From: Rusavskia elegans
Lineage: Eukaryota > Ascomycota > Lecanoromycetes > Teloschistales > Teloschistaceae
Assembly (NCBI GenBank): GCA_011316305.1
Contig: SAUG01000020.1
Span: forward strand, 1-64,000
Length of the DNA: 64,000 nucleotides
Direction of reading: 5' to 3'
Shown: in pieces, positions 1 through 11,389 of the stretch
Position numbering within the stretch: position 1 is the stretch's first letter
Layout: each line of letters starts with the position of its first letter
The notes under the pieces: generated by a model
Database searches by the model: none
Seen by the model: the letters and a program-made list of their open reading frames with translations, nothing else
Told to the model about the DNA's origin: nothing
Translations under genes and position numbers: made by a program

Positions 1-115
1 GGGGGGGGGGGGGGGGGGATGGTATGGTATGGTATGGTATTGTTTGGTTTGGTATGGTATAGGATAGGATAGGGTAGGATGGGATGGTAAGGTATGGTAT
101 AATATAGTATGAATT
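1..115. repeat. Poly-G run followed by an imperfect GGTAT/GGATA pentamer array
   Basis: The first 18 bases are G. They run into imperfect five-base units (GGTAT, then GGATA and GGGTA variants) to about position 115. It is not a TTAGGG telomere repeat. It could be a simple satellite, or the ragged edge of a contig where the poly-G is a sequencing artefact. Confidence 0.8.
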
Positions 116-916
116 ACATCTTTGAATCCAATATAGGATCTTGGTAACACGCCGAGATGGGATTTCGTAGGGGTGGGGTGGTATTGGGATCGAAGTGGGG
201 GTTTGGGTAGGTGGATACGATTTCGAGAGTTTAAGGACTTTGAGTGGAAGGGGGGTTGCTACAGGGTATGACCGAGCTCTCCATCTCATCGAAGTACATT
301 CTGCCAAAAAAAAAAAAAGGTTCGTCACAAGCTTTTTCCCCATCATCTTTATCCTACCCTTCTTCTTCCAAGTCTCGCGTAATACACTCCTATGCTCTAC
401 TATAAGCTGTACGTAGCCCAAGTATAAAATGCCACAAAGAAGTGCGCAGTCGGTTTCCTGCGCAGTCCCAAATTAAAGTAACAAAAACAAAAACAAGAAG
501 AAGGGGGGAAAAAAAACAAAAGAAGAAAACGTCATAACCATAATTCTAGCGGAGCCAACAATCCAAGCATATTCATATATATTCCCGAACACTGATCGCG
601 ACCAGGAGCAAAAAGGGCGGATGGCTCTTGTTGAAGCCAAACATCCCAGTACAAGAGCTACTGATGGAAACAGCACGGATTGCCGCACCTCGAGGTTTCA
701 ACACAGATATACATCGATAGGTCGGTCAACCGCCCAAGGAGGGGCGACATACACCGAAGATCATCAGTTGACGCCATCCCAGTATCCCCAATCCCAGATG
801 CTGTGCTCAAACCCATAACAAATAACATACCATACCATAACATATCAACGAATATTCAATCCATACAACTTCGAAAATGATCTTATTGTTTCCAATACCA
901 ACTTCTTCCCTCCCGG
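116..916. other. Intergenic, no gene recognised
   Basis: Only short ORFs without family signal occur here. There is a poly-A stretch near 306-317 and an A-rich tract near 480-530. The motif CGATAGGTCGG at 715-725 is a near-copy of a motif seen in other intergenic regions of this window. The APH-family gene on the minus strand ends just to the right, so this region is downstream of it. Confidence 0.5.
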
Positions 917-3335
917 TTATATTTTCTCCACTTCTCCTCCGCTCTTCCTACCATCCAACTCCCCCAACAATCGCCAAAACCCCACCCTCAATCTCCTCAG
1001 TCGCCGCTCATCCAGCTCGCCTTTGTACAACGCATTATAGATATTCCGCCCGGTGAAAGTCCCAAAATCATGCGTAGGGTCGTCTTTCCATTTCTTGGCG
1101 ATGGCGTCGAGGCGTTCTTTTCTTGAGGTTGTGGTGGAGCCGCTGAGTCGGGTGTTGTTGGTGAGTTGGGGGTTGGTGTTCGTTGTGTTATCAAGTGAGT
1201 TGGACTGGTCTCCCGAATCCGAGGCGTGAGGTGCGGGTGGGGAGGCTGGGATGGGGTGCGCGTTGGTCGTGGAAGGAGTATGCGTATTGCTGGATCTGTG
1301 TTGCTCGTCGACGGCTTGTACTTTGAGCGGTGAGGTGGTGATGTTCTCGTCGGGGCTTTCAGATTTTCGCTGAGCTGCACGATACCATTCTCCACTTCGT
1401 TGGCCGCAAAACGCTGTTTCCATGATCCTCGCAAGGAGTTGACCTGCAAGGATTATGACTGCGATGCTTGACAGCAAGTGGGTATTTGTCGTCAGGAAAC
1501 TTGCGAAGAGGATGGCGGTAGGGAAGACGTCGAATGACTGTAGCCAGTTGACAGAAAGCATGAAGAAGGTTGGGAGATATAGTAGGTAAAGTAAGAGACA
1601 AGATGGCCAGTGTTGTGTGGTTTGCTGCCGGGGCAATCGCGCTTTCTCCGGCACTGGATTACCTCCTACTAGGGTCGTGCAAGCCGTAGTATTGTCGGGG
1701 ATCTGTTCTGGAGTAATCGAATTGGTCGTGTTGGAACCAGCTATGCCTGTCAGCACATCTTTTCGAATCCTTGCAACCTCGATGGAAAAACAGTACTCAC
1801 TGTGACTCTGTCCTTTCACCCCCTTCATGGTCTCTGATACCTCAGAGGGCTCGGTAATATCGGTCAAATTGTCTTCGCTTCCTTCTTCGATGTTACTTAG
1901 TTCACTGTCTCCGTCCCCTGAAGCAGCATCTCCATAGTCCGCCTCCGACGTGAGTGCCATGACCTTTCTCAGGATCATAGAAACGATACGTGCCGCCGAG
2001 ATGGGTTCGTTGGCTGCAATATAGAGACTTCTTGCCAGGGATGAGACCTTCGTCCTCGAGAATCGTAAGCTGTCGTGAGAATCTTCCATCGAGCTGGAAG
2101 ATGGCTGATCAAGATCCCGTTCCTGCAAGGCGGCCTCAGCATACGTTGCGTACTTTTCTCGATATACATCAAGCTCCTCCGGAGACATCTCCGGACCTTC
2201 ATCTTCGTCAATGACGCATTTGGCTTCGGTGTCATAGTTGTACCAATGAGGATCCCAATCTGGGGTCAACCATAGAGGATATTGCTCGCACCCAATGCAA
2301 CGAGGTACCGCTGCGACACCGTCCCAGTCTACCAGCCCCATCAGCGAGCCGTCCTTTCCAACGAGAACATTCTGGAGGTTGAAGTCTGGATGCGTGAGGA
2401 CAAATTCCGAGTTGTCTTCGGATGTTGCTTCGAATAACCAATCGATGAATAAGCGCAAGAGCTTACGCTCTCCTTGCAGCATGTGATGTAGCTCCGTGGC
2501 TTTCTCGTTGAGCAAAGACGCTAGAAAGTACTGCTTGGGATCCAGGAAGGGCCCTTGCTCGACAAAGATGGTCTCGTCATCGTCGGTAGCTGATCCTGAA
2601 CGGTTGTACTCAGCATAGTGGTCAACTTTCTTATATGGTCCGACATCCATCTTCTTATTGCTTGCATTGTAATGTAGTGCGCCGACTTTGGTAAATGTGA
2701 ATGAGTTGAGCTGCACCATTGTTTCTGCAAGGTCCTTCAGGGCTCGTTCCCGAAAGATATCAAGTGAGCCAGCCGGCCCATCTTCCTGAAACCAGCCGTG
2801 GTGCAAGGGAGCTCCTTTGATACGCTCCATCATGATGTAGGGACATTTTATCGGGTTATTTGGTGTAGGGTCAAACCCATAGATGCGCGGCACTGGAATT
2901 GACGAATTATTGTAAATGAGCTTCATGGTCAAAACCTCGGAAAGTCAGAGCACGAGCTGATTGTTCGTCCCATCCATCGCAGCCATTAGCAGGGACTTTG
3001 AGGAGCCATTCCGTTTTATCCCGAAAACGGATCGGAAACAAGATATTGAAGGATCCACGAAGAGCAGGCGTAACCACTTTGCAAGAGTACCGCATATTCA
3101 AGAGCGATCCCACGGCTGGCGATCGTTTGACTTTCTTTTCCCGCATGCGAAGACCACTTGCTAGTTGTGGAACACACTTGAGCTTGATATTCGCCAGGAC
3201 CGCATCGAATCTATGCTTTTCGTGGTGTGGATCCTGGTCATCGGTGCTGGTATCGAATTTGAGACATTCGCTGTGGTAGGAATTACCGCCATCGGAAAGA
3301 CGTTGTGGTGCTTTCTCATTCGTATCTATTGCCAT
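917..3335 (-). CDS. APH-family (aminoglycoside phosphotransferase-like) kinase, apparent frameshift
   Basis: Fungal phosphotransferase of the protein-kinase-like APH superfamily; the substrate is unknown. The N-terminal lobe lies in one frame down to about 2945 and contains the WLLKVPANG lysine strand and ...SARALT. The rest lies in the next frame, with SEVLTMKLI, SIPVPRIYGFD, MMERIKG, the catalytic loop THPDFNLQN (HxDxxxxN) and the metal-binding VDWDG. The family motif ARALTSE-LTM is interrupted only by one extra T near 2942-2946, so an intron cannot explain the shift. An in-frame 54-nt GTGAGT...ACAG intron fits 1747-1800. The C-terminal third is unusual, with an acidic stretch and two hydrophobic segments. 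The start was taken at MAIDTNEK; an ATG at 3443 is an alternative. It may be a pseudogene or contain an assembly indel. Confidence 0.75.
1747..1800 (-). other. Probable 54-nt in-frame intron in the APH-family gene
   Basis: On the minus strand, GTGAGTACTG opens and GTGCTGACAG closes a 54-nt segment with a branch-like CTGAC. It has no in-frame stop, so the open frame runs through it, but the splice signals match the other introns in the window. Confidence 0.6.
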
Positions 3336-4008
3336 ACTTGAAGCCTTTGCCGATGCGACCACTTTCTGGCCTAACGAATCTTGGTGTCGAAAATGATGGT
3401 AGTGGCGTCGTAGTTGAGGGAAGAAGCTCATTGTTCCTATCATGCAAGCAATCCTGGGTCTTGATCTTGAATGTCGTACAACTGCTTCACCAGTGACAAA
3501 GCTGGAAGTATGCTGTTTCGACCGTAAACATGGGCCAATCGCCGTGTGCCAAAAGAATGAATAGGTTTGAAAGTAGCGATGATTGTCGTTGAGAGTACAA
3601 AGAGAGGCGTTTCGGTGATAAGCACTACAGTAAAATGTTTGCTGCTCGTTCTGATGAAGAGAAACCTTTTTGTCGTTGCAGCTTGTTTGCTCTCCGTGAC
3701 AGTGAAGTGAAGGAGGAGTCAAGGCCGCCTGCCCAAACTGGTATATATGACATCGCTTTGCTTTGTCTAGAAGATGCCATTCTTTCCTTTGTATATACCT
3801 AAACAAGCCCATCAGTTTCTTTGATTCTCGTCGTTCTTGTTGCTTACCCATCAATCTTGAACGCTTTTACCGGTACCACACTGTTTCAACACATCTCCAA
3901 TCTATTGTGCACCTTGGTATATCTATTTCCAACAAGGCAGACCCAAATGCATCTCCACAACACTTTCAAGATCTGTAGTATCGCAAACATGGTGAAGTCC
4001 GCCTCCAT

Positions 4009-4316
4009 ATGGAGTCATCGATCTCCAGAAAACGATACTCCGTACTCTTCTCCCAGACACACCATTCCCCATTTTCAGCAGACGTCCATCAACTCATCGA
4101 CGGTCCTCAAAGCACCTATCCTCCCACGAGTAATGCGATATGCCCCAATCTGCAGGGACAGCACCGAAAGCCACCAACCCAGCAAGCCAGCCGCCAACAC
4201 CAAAGGTCGACGTCCAAATACAACCTCAAAGCATCAAAAGGAAGGGTAGAGCCGCTCAGAAGTTTCTCAACAAGTGCTTCAGCAAGAAGGCCAAGACCGA
4301 GAAGCCAAAGACATAA
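4009..4316 (+). CDS. Possible small lysine-rich protein
   Basis: Not recognised. An ATG at 4009 opens a frame with reasonable coding composition (MESSISRKRYSVLF...HQLID). A second frame, ending in RAAQKFLNKCFSKKAKTEKP and a TAA at 4314-4316, has strong third-position C/G preference. A 53-nt segment from GTCCTC to CTGCAG (about 4102-4154) would join them in phase and give a basic protein of about 84 residues. The GTCCTC donor is poor, so the join is tentative; the 3' half alone could start at ATG 4140. Confidence 0.25.
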
Positions 4317-4462
4317 CGTGGAGAACAGAGACCACCAAGGCGTACTCATTATTGGTAATGACCTTGCCTCCTGATCTTGGATACCGATTGACTGTTTCTG
4401 TCGATAGCGCGTTTTGTCATCAACCGTTCAACCACAACCACATCTGCAAAGAGAAGAACCAC

Positions 4463-4699
4463 ATGGTAACCTGCAGGATTCACCCCACGATATATAGTAT
4501 CCCGGGCAAGGAATGTTATACCTGTACGGTGGAGGCCGAAGCAGCGGAAGCTCGCAACAACAAGGAAACAGACGAAGGAGATGGACACACTCAGAAGGCC
4601 AAGCAAGACGCTTTCTTCATCGGAGACAAGGCGCGCAAGAAGCATGGTGTGAAAGCTGGCCGGCTGTCTTTCGATAATGGCACATGCCTTGTCAGCTAG
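4463..4699 (+). CDS. Possible small hypothetical protein, 78 residues
   Basis: Not recognised. The frame from ATG 4463 (MVTCRIHP) to TAG at 4697-4699 has good coding-type codon use, a CYTC pair, and a charged middle rich in Glu, Ala and Lys. There is no signal peptide or membrane segment. The open frame extends upstream to 4274, so an earlier exon or start is possible. It follows the other candidate small gene on the same strand and could be a later exon of that gene. Confidence 0.3.
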   Translation: MVTCRIHPTIYSIPGKECYTCTVEAEAAEARNNKETDEGDGHTQKAKQDAFFIGDKARKKHGVKAGRLSFDNGTCLVS

Positions 4700-5320
4700 G
4701 CCCAGTGCCGTCGAGCCGGAGTGTCTTGATGTTCGTCACCTCCACTGCACCAACCGCGATATGTCTAAGCTAACCGGTGTAATGGCAGTTGGATTTGTAA
4801 ATTGTAACGGAAGATCTCGGAACAGTATCAATAGGGTGTACAGGCATGCATGTTGATTCGGTGAGCTGGACATCCTGGGTCGTTACTCACTGTCGGCTTT
4901 ACCCTGTTAATGGAGGACATGATATTTGGCAGGCTGTCTTCAAATAGAGTTGAGAGTACTTGTAGAGGAGCACATTGATGAAAAGCATACTTACTTACCT
5001 TGTCATCAAGTGGATAGCGGCAGGCATACGTAGAGATATGTGCCGCGACATACGATCGTCGATACGCGTGATGTACAGTCTTTGGTATGCGAAGACACAT
5101 CCACCAGCGCTTTGATGAAGGCGTGGAGTCGACCATGATGTGCTTGCGGCCGCACCTACCAGCAGAAGACACCTACACTCCTCATGGCCTCGACTGGCGT
5201 CAATTGACCCATCGAAATGTTCTCGCACTGCCCCCACCTTTTGTATTTGTAGCGTATCGTAGACTCCACAGCATGCGGTGTTGCGGTTCATCTCTTCCTT
5301 ACGGAGCACCATCCGTGACA
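4700..5320. other. Intergenic, nothing recognised
   Basis: Overlapping short ORFs on both strands, none with family motifs or convincing codon use. The NTF2-like gene on the minus strand ends at 5321. Confidence 0.4.
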
Positions 5321-6033
5321 TCAGAGATCCTTCGGCGGTCTCGTCACGCCAGTCAAGCAATCCCCATTCAACGTCTTCATCACCTTCCCCAACCCCTCAT
5401 GGCTATAATCCTTATGATTCCACTGATCCTTATGATACACCACCTTCCCCTCCTCATCCAACGTGCACGTCACCAAACTATCTACCTTCTTCCCCACATG
5501 TAGCAGTCTCGGCGTATATTCCTGCGTCTGCTTCCAGGCGAGCGTTGTAGCGTTTGAGAGGACGATTTCGGTGGCAAGCGTTTTGGAGGAGGCCATGACT
5601 TTGGGGATTCCTGTTCGTAGATCAGTGAGTGGGGAGATGTTGACATGAGAATGGAGAGTCGGGGCGGAGGGATTACATTGAGAAGGAATGAAAGGGACAA
5701 AGAAAGGGACGAGGAGAACTACTCACCATACCACTGCCCCGCAATCTTATATCTCGTATCGCAAAAACTCCACGGATCATCATAGACGGCCTTTTCCGCA
5801 TACACGCGCATATCCTCTTCGCTCGCACTCCCACTATACAAATTTGTAATCTTCTTCACGATTGCCTCTCTATCCGGCGAGACTTGGAGTGATGATTCAG
5901 GATGGGGCGTGTAGTCGACATCTGTGGGTGCGTTTTGGGATGGGTTGTTGTCGTTATGGGTCAGGGCTTGGGGGTCTAGGCGGGGTTCGTGGTGGCCTTG
6001 GGGAACGGGGGCGGAGGGAGCGGTGGAGGGCAT
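5321..6033 (-). CDS. SnoaL/NTF2-like conserved fungal protein
   Basis: Two exons: 5727-6033 and 5321-5610, joined across a 116-nt intron (GTGAGT...GAACAG). The join restores QWYG-IPKVMASSK and gives 198 residues. The first about 60 residues are polar and Pro-rich, probably disordered. The rest resembles the NTF2-like/SnoaL fold: a leading helix (DREAIVKKITNLYSG), YAEKAVYDDPWSFCDTRYKIAGQWYG, then strands with the EYTPRLLHVGKKVD and VYHKDQWNHKDYS segments. Such proteins are common in Pezizomycotina with no assigned reaction. The ATG at 6033 (MPSTAPSAP) was preferred; in-frame ATGs at 6135 and 6159 would add a His/Pro-rich leader. Confidence 0.8.
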
Positions 6034-6285
6034 TTTAGAGCTGAGGACGAGAGAGTGGGGAGGAGGATGGGAGAGGCATTGTTGTGGGTGGCGGGTTGGG
6101 TCGTGGTGGTTGAGAAATTTGGTGGACGTCATCATTGAGTTGGCGCAATGATACAACATTAGTACTAGGCCTGATATGGTCTATCTCCGGAGACCTGTTG
6201 GACCCCTATTCCATCCCAACCAATGTACCCAAGTCCTAAACTATCATAAAAAAGCAGACTCCACCTTTCCAACATACCAGGGTAT

Positions 6286-9200
6286 CTAACCAGAACCTCC
6301 ATAAAACTCAGGATCAATCGCTCCCAACTTCATCAAACGCCTCGTATTCATCTCCCGGCTCTCCTCGACATTCTCGCGTGGTATGATGTAGCTATCACGC
6401 AGGGCCGACAACCATCTCAGCTCGCCGTCGCCTCCATACCAGAAGCGCCCAATAAGTCGCTTGTCGAGCAGCTTGTTTTGATCTTTGACCTTCCTTGCAC
6501 ACATGTCTTCCACCAATCGCCAATCGAAAACCCAGACGATCTGTGACCCATCCTTTGGTATGCGCCCAACCAAGAACTTCATCATCTCCAGCGTAGAATC
6601 GTGACGTCTCCCTTCCACGAATATGACAATTTCCTGCGCAGCACGACCGTCTTTACAAGGAGGATTTGGTTTGACTTTTGCCGACGCGGTGGGCGTCAGG
6701 AAGACTTGACGCGCATCCTGGAAATCGAGATCCTCGCAATTTAGAAGGTCTTCTGTAAGGTATGGCATGCCTGAGACATCAGCGCCCAGAACGATATGAG
6801 ATTGCCATAGATCTGGGAGTTTAAGCCTTGGCATGGATTGTTGTTCTGCATCGTGGAGATGCCAATCCTCAATCAGCGACTGTTGCGTAGAATGAACACC
6901 CTGCGTTGAAGCTTCATCTTCCGTGGTCTGACGATCGGGAGACGTTGGTTCGATGATGTCTTTGATAATGCGTGCTGACATTTTTGAACGAAGGGCTTCG
7001 GCCGCACCGATAGAAAGCTTTGGGACCAAGAAATTCTCTGCTGTAGAGGTCTTCTCCGGTTTATGTACTTCCTGTATCGGATCTGTGTTTGCTTGTTGGC
7101 CACTATCTGCGTTGTTGCCTACGTCTGCTTTGGTCTGTTGAAGGGGTGGTGAGACACATCGTCTTTTGAACGTCATAGCTTTAGGAGTCTCTTCATCATC
7201 AGCCCTCGATCGCTTGCGTGACCGATCTGTAGACACGGTCGACTGAATCGACGATAACGCCTGACGGCTGTAAAGGGTCGATGACTGATCCGATCCTTGT
7301 ATGGCTGCCAATTCCTGCAGCCTGTGAACGGGCGTCGTTTGTTGTGGAGGGGAGGACTTCGGTGGTGTCGGTAGGTTACTGTCACTCCAGTTGCTGATGT
7401 GTGAACGCTGAGACGGTCTTTCCACAACTTCGCCGGAGTCCAGACGTTGCTCCTTGTTGTTCATCTCTTGGGTGTCCATACGGATCATTGGTGGAGCTAC
7501 TGATGATCGTCTCCTGCCCGTTTTTGACGTTGCAACAGTGGGTGGGACTGCCGAGGCCTCATCTGGTGCATCGACATCATCATCCGACAAGTCCCAAGGG
7601 ACATGAGATCCCTTTGTACCCCTGTCAACTTGCTCCAGCTGCTGTTCCCAACCAATGACTTCAGCTTTTGTGTCAGCCGGTACAGTCCTAGAGACCTTCG
7701 CCATTTCCTGAAGCTCGTCAAAACTGACAGAATCTTTCCAATTTCTATCGCTATGGATCTTGAGAGCTCGTGGAAACCGAAGCGTGTAGTAGTCCCGGTT
7801 TCCTTCTTTGTCGAAACCAGCACCTACCACATCAAGAACGAAGGGTTTGCGGAAAATCACGTTCATTGAAGGAACGCCTTTGTCAATGATGATGATGAAA
7901 GGGTCTTGGCGGGATTGCAAGGATCCGAACGGCAACGCACAGAATTGACCATGTTGATTTAGGTGCTTTGCCATTTCTGCATTGACTTCGAGAGCCCCAA
8001 CGATCACAATGTATGGTCTGGCATTCTTTTCCTTGACCTCCTTTTTATTCCTTAGGCACCCAAGGTGAAAGTGTGTCCACTTCGAATTAGGACATTTGAG
8101 CTGAGCAGCTCGAGAAGCGTCATACCCAGCACCGACAACCGCAAAGTCGGCGCTATCGCCAAGACCAGGGATGTAGTCCTTCTTCAACTTGATCCACCCC
8201 CGTACCGGCCCATTGTTCGAATATTGCCGGGCGCCGAAGTAAGGCTCATCGGATGGTTTGAGTACCAGTCCTTCCCATCTATATGTTATAGCAGTAGCAA
8301 ACAGTGTTCGTAGCCTTTCCGGGCCATTGCTAGAAGAGAAGTCGACGGTCTTCTGTTTCGAGATAATGGCCATGCCTCGGAAGCAAGTGATAAGGTCTTG
8401 CAAGCGGCGCCTCCTGGCCAAGTGAGGACTATTCATAACGACATCGTCATCAACAAGCATAACGTCGTAATACACAATCATTAGATGCTCATACTCATGA
8501 GCCCTGCAAGCGGTTACTTATGCTCGACGGCTAGCGAAAGCTCACTTACTGTGAATCCAAATCCGTACCCAAGAACGACCCAGACCGTGAAACATGCTTT
8601 CTAATCTTGTGGAAATCCATTATCCTGTCTTCCTTTTCACTATATACAACCATTTCGCCTTCAACGATACACTTCCGTTTGAATTTACAATCCGGCTTCC
8701 CGATGCGGAGACTCTGCTTGATGGACTTATGGAGACGTTGCCGGTCCTTGGTTGATTCCTTGCCACTTTTGGAGTAAATGCGGATACAGTCGTCTCCCTT
8801 GGCAAGGTCGATGTGAATCTGACAGTACTCTCCGTCGTACTTCTGTTCGACGCTCATCTTTCTGCCTGCAGCTAATTTGACTACGTTCTTCACGCTTCGG
8901 CCCTTGAAGTAGGGTACCCGGCCAATCTTGCTTCCAACCATCGGTTTCGGTGAAGGAGTCGGATGTAATTGACTTTCTGGAAGTGTTTTCTGATGTCGAA
9001 GAAAGCCGACTGCTGCTTCGTACGTCGAGTGAACATTCATCGCGTTCACGAGACCGGGATCGATGGCGTTCAGGACATGATATGATTTGAAGTCCAGGGT
9101 GGAGAAGTCCTTCAATATCATGCGAGTCAACCATTTGGCCTCCTTGGAGCTGAGTCGGCGATAGACTGAGTCGATCAACTTGGAGGTCTCTATGCCATCA

Positions 9201-9673
9201 TCGTTCGCGGCGGCCTGCACACCTGGGGCGGAAAAGCGGCACTTTGATGCTATGGTCTGAAGCATGGAATCAATCTCATCGAGTGTTACAGGATTGATAA
9301 TTTGTCCGTGCTCGGTCTCCCTCAAGGTCCGCTCGACGCAGACGCCCAGGTCGCCATTTCCGGGCGTCTTCCACTGATCTAATTGCTTGATACGGGCCGT
9401 GCCTAATTTGAAGCACCTTCCCAAGATCTTGCTCAACGAGGGAGCTTGCAGTCTGTAGACGCGGTCGGTCCTCTTGTCAGGGAAGAGAGCTGATAACACA
9501 GCGACGGCATCGACGACTGGCGAGTCGACTGTTACTTTGTATGACTTGACCCACGACTCGATATGGTCCTTGTTTTTCTGGTCCAGCCATCCTTTCATGG
9601 CCTTCTTCGTACTGGCAGCATTGTCTTCGAGGGATTGCAGTAGGTCGGTAATGGCACTGAACAGGAAAGGCAT
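6286..9673 (-). CDS. ATP-dependent DNA ligase (LIG4-like fungal family)
   Basis: Exons 8550-9673 and 6286-8503, with a 46-nt intron (GTAAGT...TTGCAG), give 1113 residues. The join reads LDSQ-AHEYEHLMIVYYDVMLV. Residues 1-240 form the helical DNA-binding region. Motif I is EQKYDGEY with the adenylated lysine near 278. Motif III (YYDVMLVDDD), IV (EGLVLKP) and V (GWIKLKKDYIPG) follow, then the OB-fold region. A long polar segment holds basic NLS-like stretches (RSRKRSRADDEE). The last about 150 residues look BRCT-like (IVWVFDWRLVEDM). The enzyme seals DNA nicks through an AMP-lysine intermediate, presumably in the nucleus. The family is distinct from the replicative ligase Cdc9; orthology to Lig4 itself is not certain. 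Confidence 0.88.
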
Positions 9674-11389
9674 TTTTAACAGCTAAAGATTCAGGAGTAA
9701 AGACTGATCGACTAACAAAGCAGGACAACATTCAATATTACGGTAAGTCACGGTTGAGAAAGTAGGGACAATGGAGGAGAAAACGCCATGTCAGCCACCA
9801 CACGTTACAGCGTCATGGTTTGACATTCCCCAGTCCACGCATCATAATACTCGACACAAAGCAAAACTGCATGGATAACAAAGTGAATAACAACATGAAG
9901 AGAAGAGGCCGTGGGGCGACTCGGGGAGAAGGACAGGGACGCGTTCGCACTAACAGCCGGGACGAAGCGAGATGCGCCATGTCCCGTGCTAGGGCATTAT
10001 GCAAATCATCATCGCATGTGATGACTGGTTGATCTGTGATCACCTTCTGCGACCAAGAACTGTCATCGTCCTGATGTGAACTCAAGCTGGCACATGCTAT
10101 CACCTTCTCGTTGGACAAGACTCACAGGAGCCATGAAGCAAGCATTCCTCGATCGGTGGTCGGTCTTTGTCAATCTGATTGTTTTAAAACCTGCTCATCC
10201 CGTCAGCGCTACGACTGCCAAGAGGTGGTAGCCCCTAAACAGCTAGCGTGCTCATCCCAATCCGAAGATAATCCGGCGCTAAACATTCCCAAGACCCGGG
10301 CAGTCTTCAGGTTGATACATGGTGCCAACGATCACGGATCTACGCGGATGCATCATGAACGAAAGAAAGCAAGCACAAGTAAATAACTGAATGAATGAAA
10401 GTTTGATTGGCATGGCTATGGCTATGGCTAACATCTGGCTATCCCGAATACATTCCCCTGAACTCCTTCCACCAACTCCATCTCACAATAATGCCATAAA
10501 AGCTAAGTGCCAAAGCCTATGCCAATCACAAAGTCGCCGAAACTCGGCCGCATGCATGTCATCAATCGTGTTGGTACAAAGGTGGCTCCCGTGTGCATCT
10601 CTTCACGGTATCTCCCAAGCAATCAGTCCTTTCCACGGTTTCCTTCACTCATTCTCGTACATCTTGAACTGAAATCTTTTCGTCCTTGCGATTCTCGGCC
10701 ATGTAAAACCAGAAGCACACCCCACCAATTGCGCACCGACTCTTTTGTTTTGTTAGGAAGGAAGGTAGATAATCTTCGAGCTCGATCTGGAGCTTGTGTT
10801 CGTAGGCAGAGAGGACACCGAAGATTGGTAGTCGTCGACGTTTATGGAAACCCCGAGCTCACTCGCTAGGCGAGGAGGACACCGAGGGTTTGGGTTGATT
10901 GTGGACGACGTTGTAGCAAAACCATCGAGCTCGATCCGCGGGCGGAGAGTACACCGATGATTATGAAAGCGAAAGGTGTCGAATGGAGAAGGTGAGCCAG
11001 AGTGCAATGGTGTAGAAGGTATGATTAGGATGTGTGCTAGCATCCGAGAAGCTGATTGGATGAATTGTCCGTGATGGTCCAATAAGTCATGGTGCTAGAG
11101 CTGAGGAATCGAATGGACTTGGGATTCCAGCTTCGTGAAGATTACCGTGTAGTGACGTCGAAGGACCGATGCTGTGAAGAGTGTGCACGGAAGCCTGACA
11201 AAGGTGTTGTTTCTGGTGTGTTCTATCTTCTGTGGGTGTTGGATAATAATGCTGCAAAGTGTTGGTGACTGGTGGAATATTGGAAAGACCGGAGGGTGTG
11301 ATGAAATCGCAAGCCATGCTGGGGACAAAACAAACAGTCGGGACTCCCCACAAAATTCCCTCCCAGCTTCGGATTTGATCAGAAGCTGG
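9674..11389. other. 1.7-kb intergenic region, no gene recognised
   Basis: Upstream of the ligase and downstream of the KEN-motif gene, both on the minus strand. It contains only short ORFs without family signal, a short run of GGCTAT units near 10412-10430, and three degenerate tandem copies at 10777-10980. Confidence 0.5.
10777..10980. repeat. Three degenerate tandem copies, about 72-77 bp each
   Basis: Copies begin at 10777, 10854 and 10926, each opening CGAGCTC and followed by a shared core resembling GGCGGAGAGGACACCGANGATT. The first two also share GTCGACG-like and GGACGACG-like blocks. The spacing is 77 then 72 bases; the third copy fades after about 55 bases. Confidence 0.65.
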
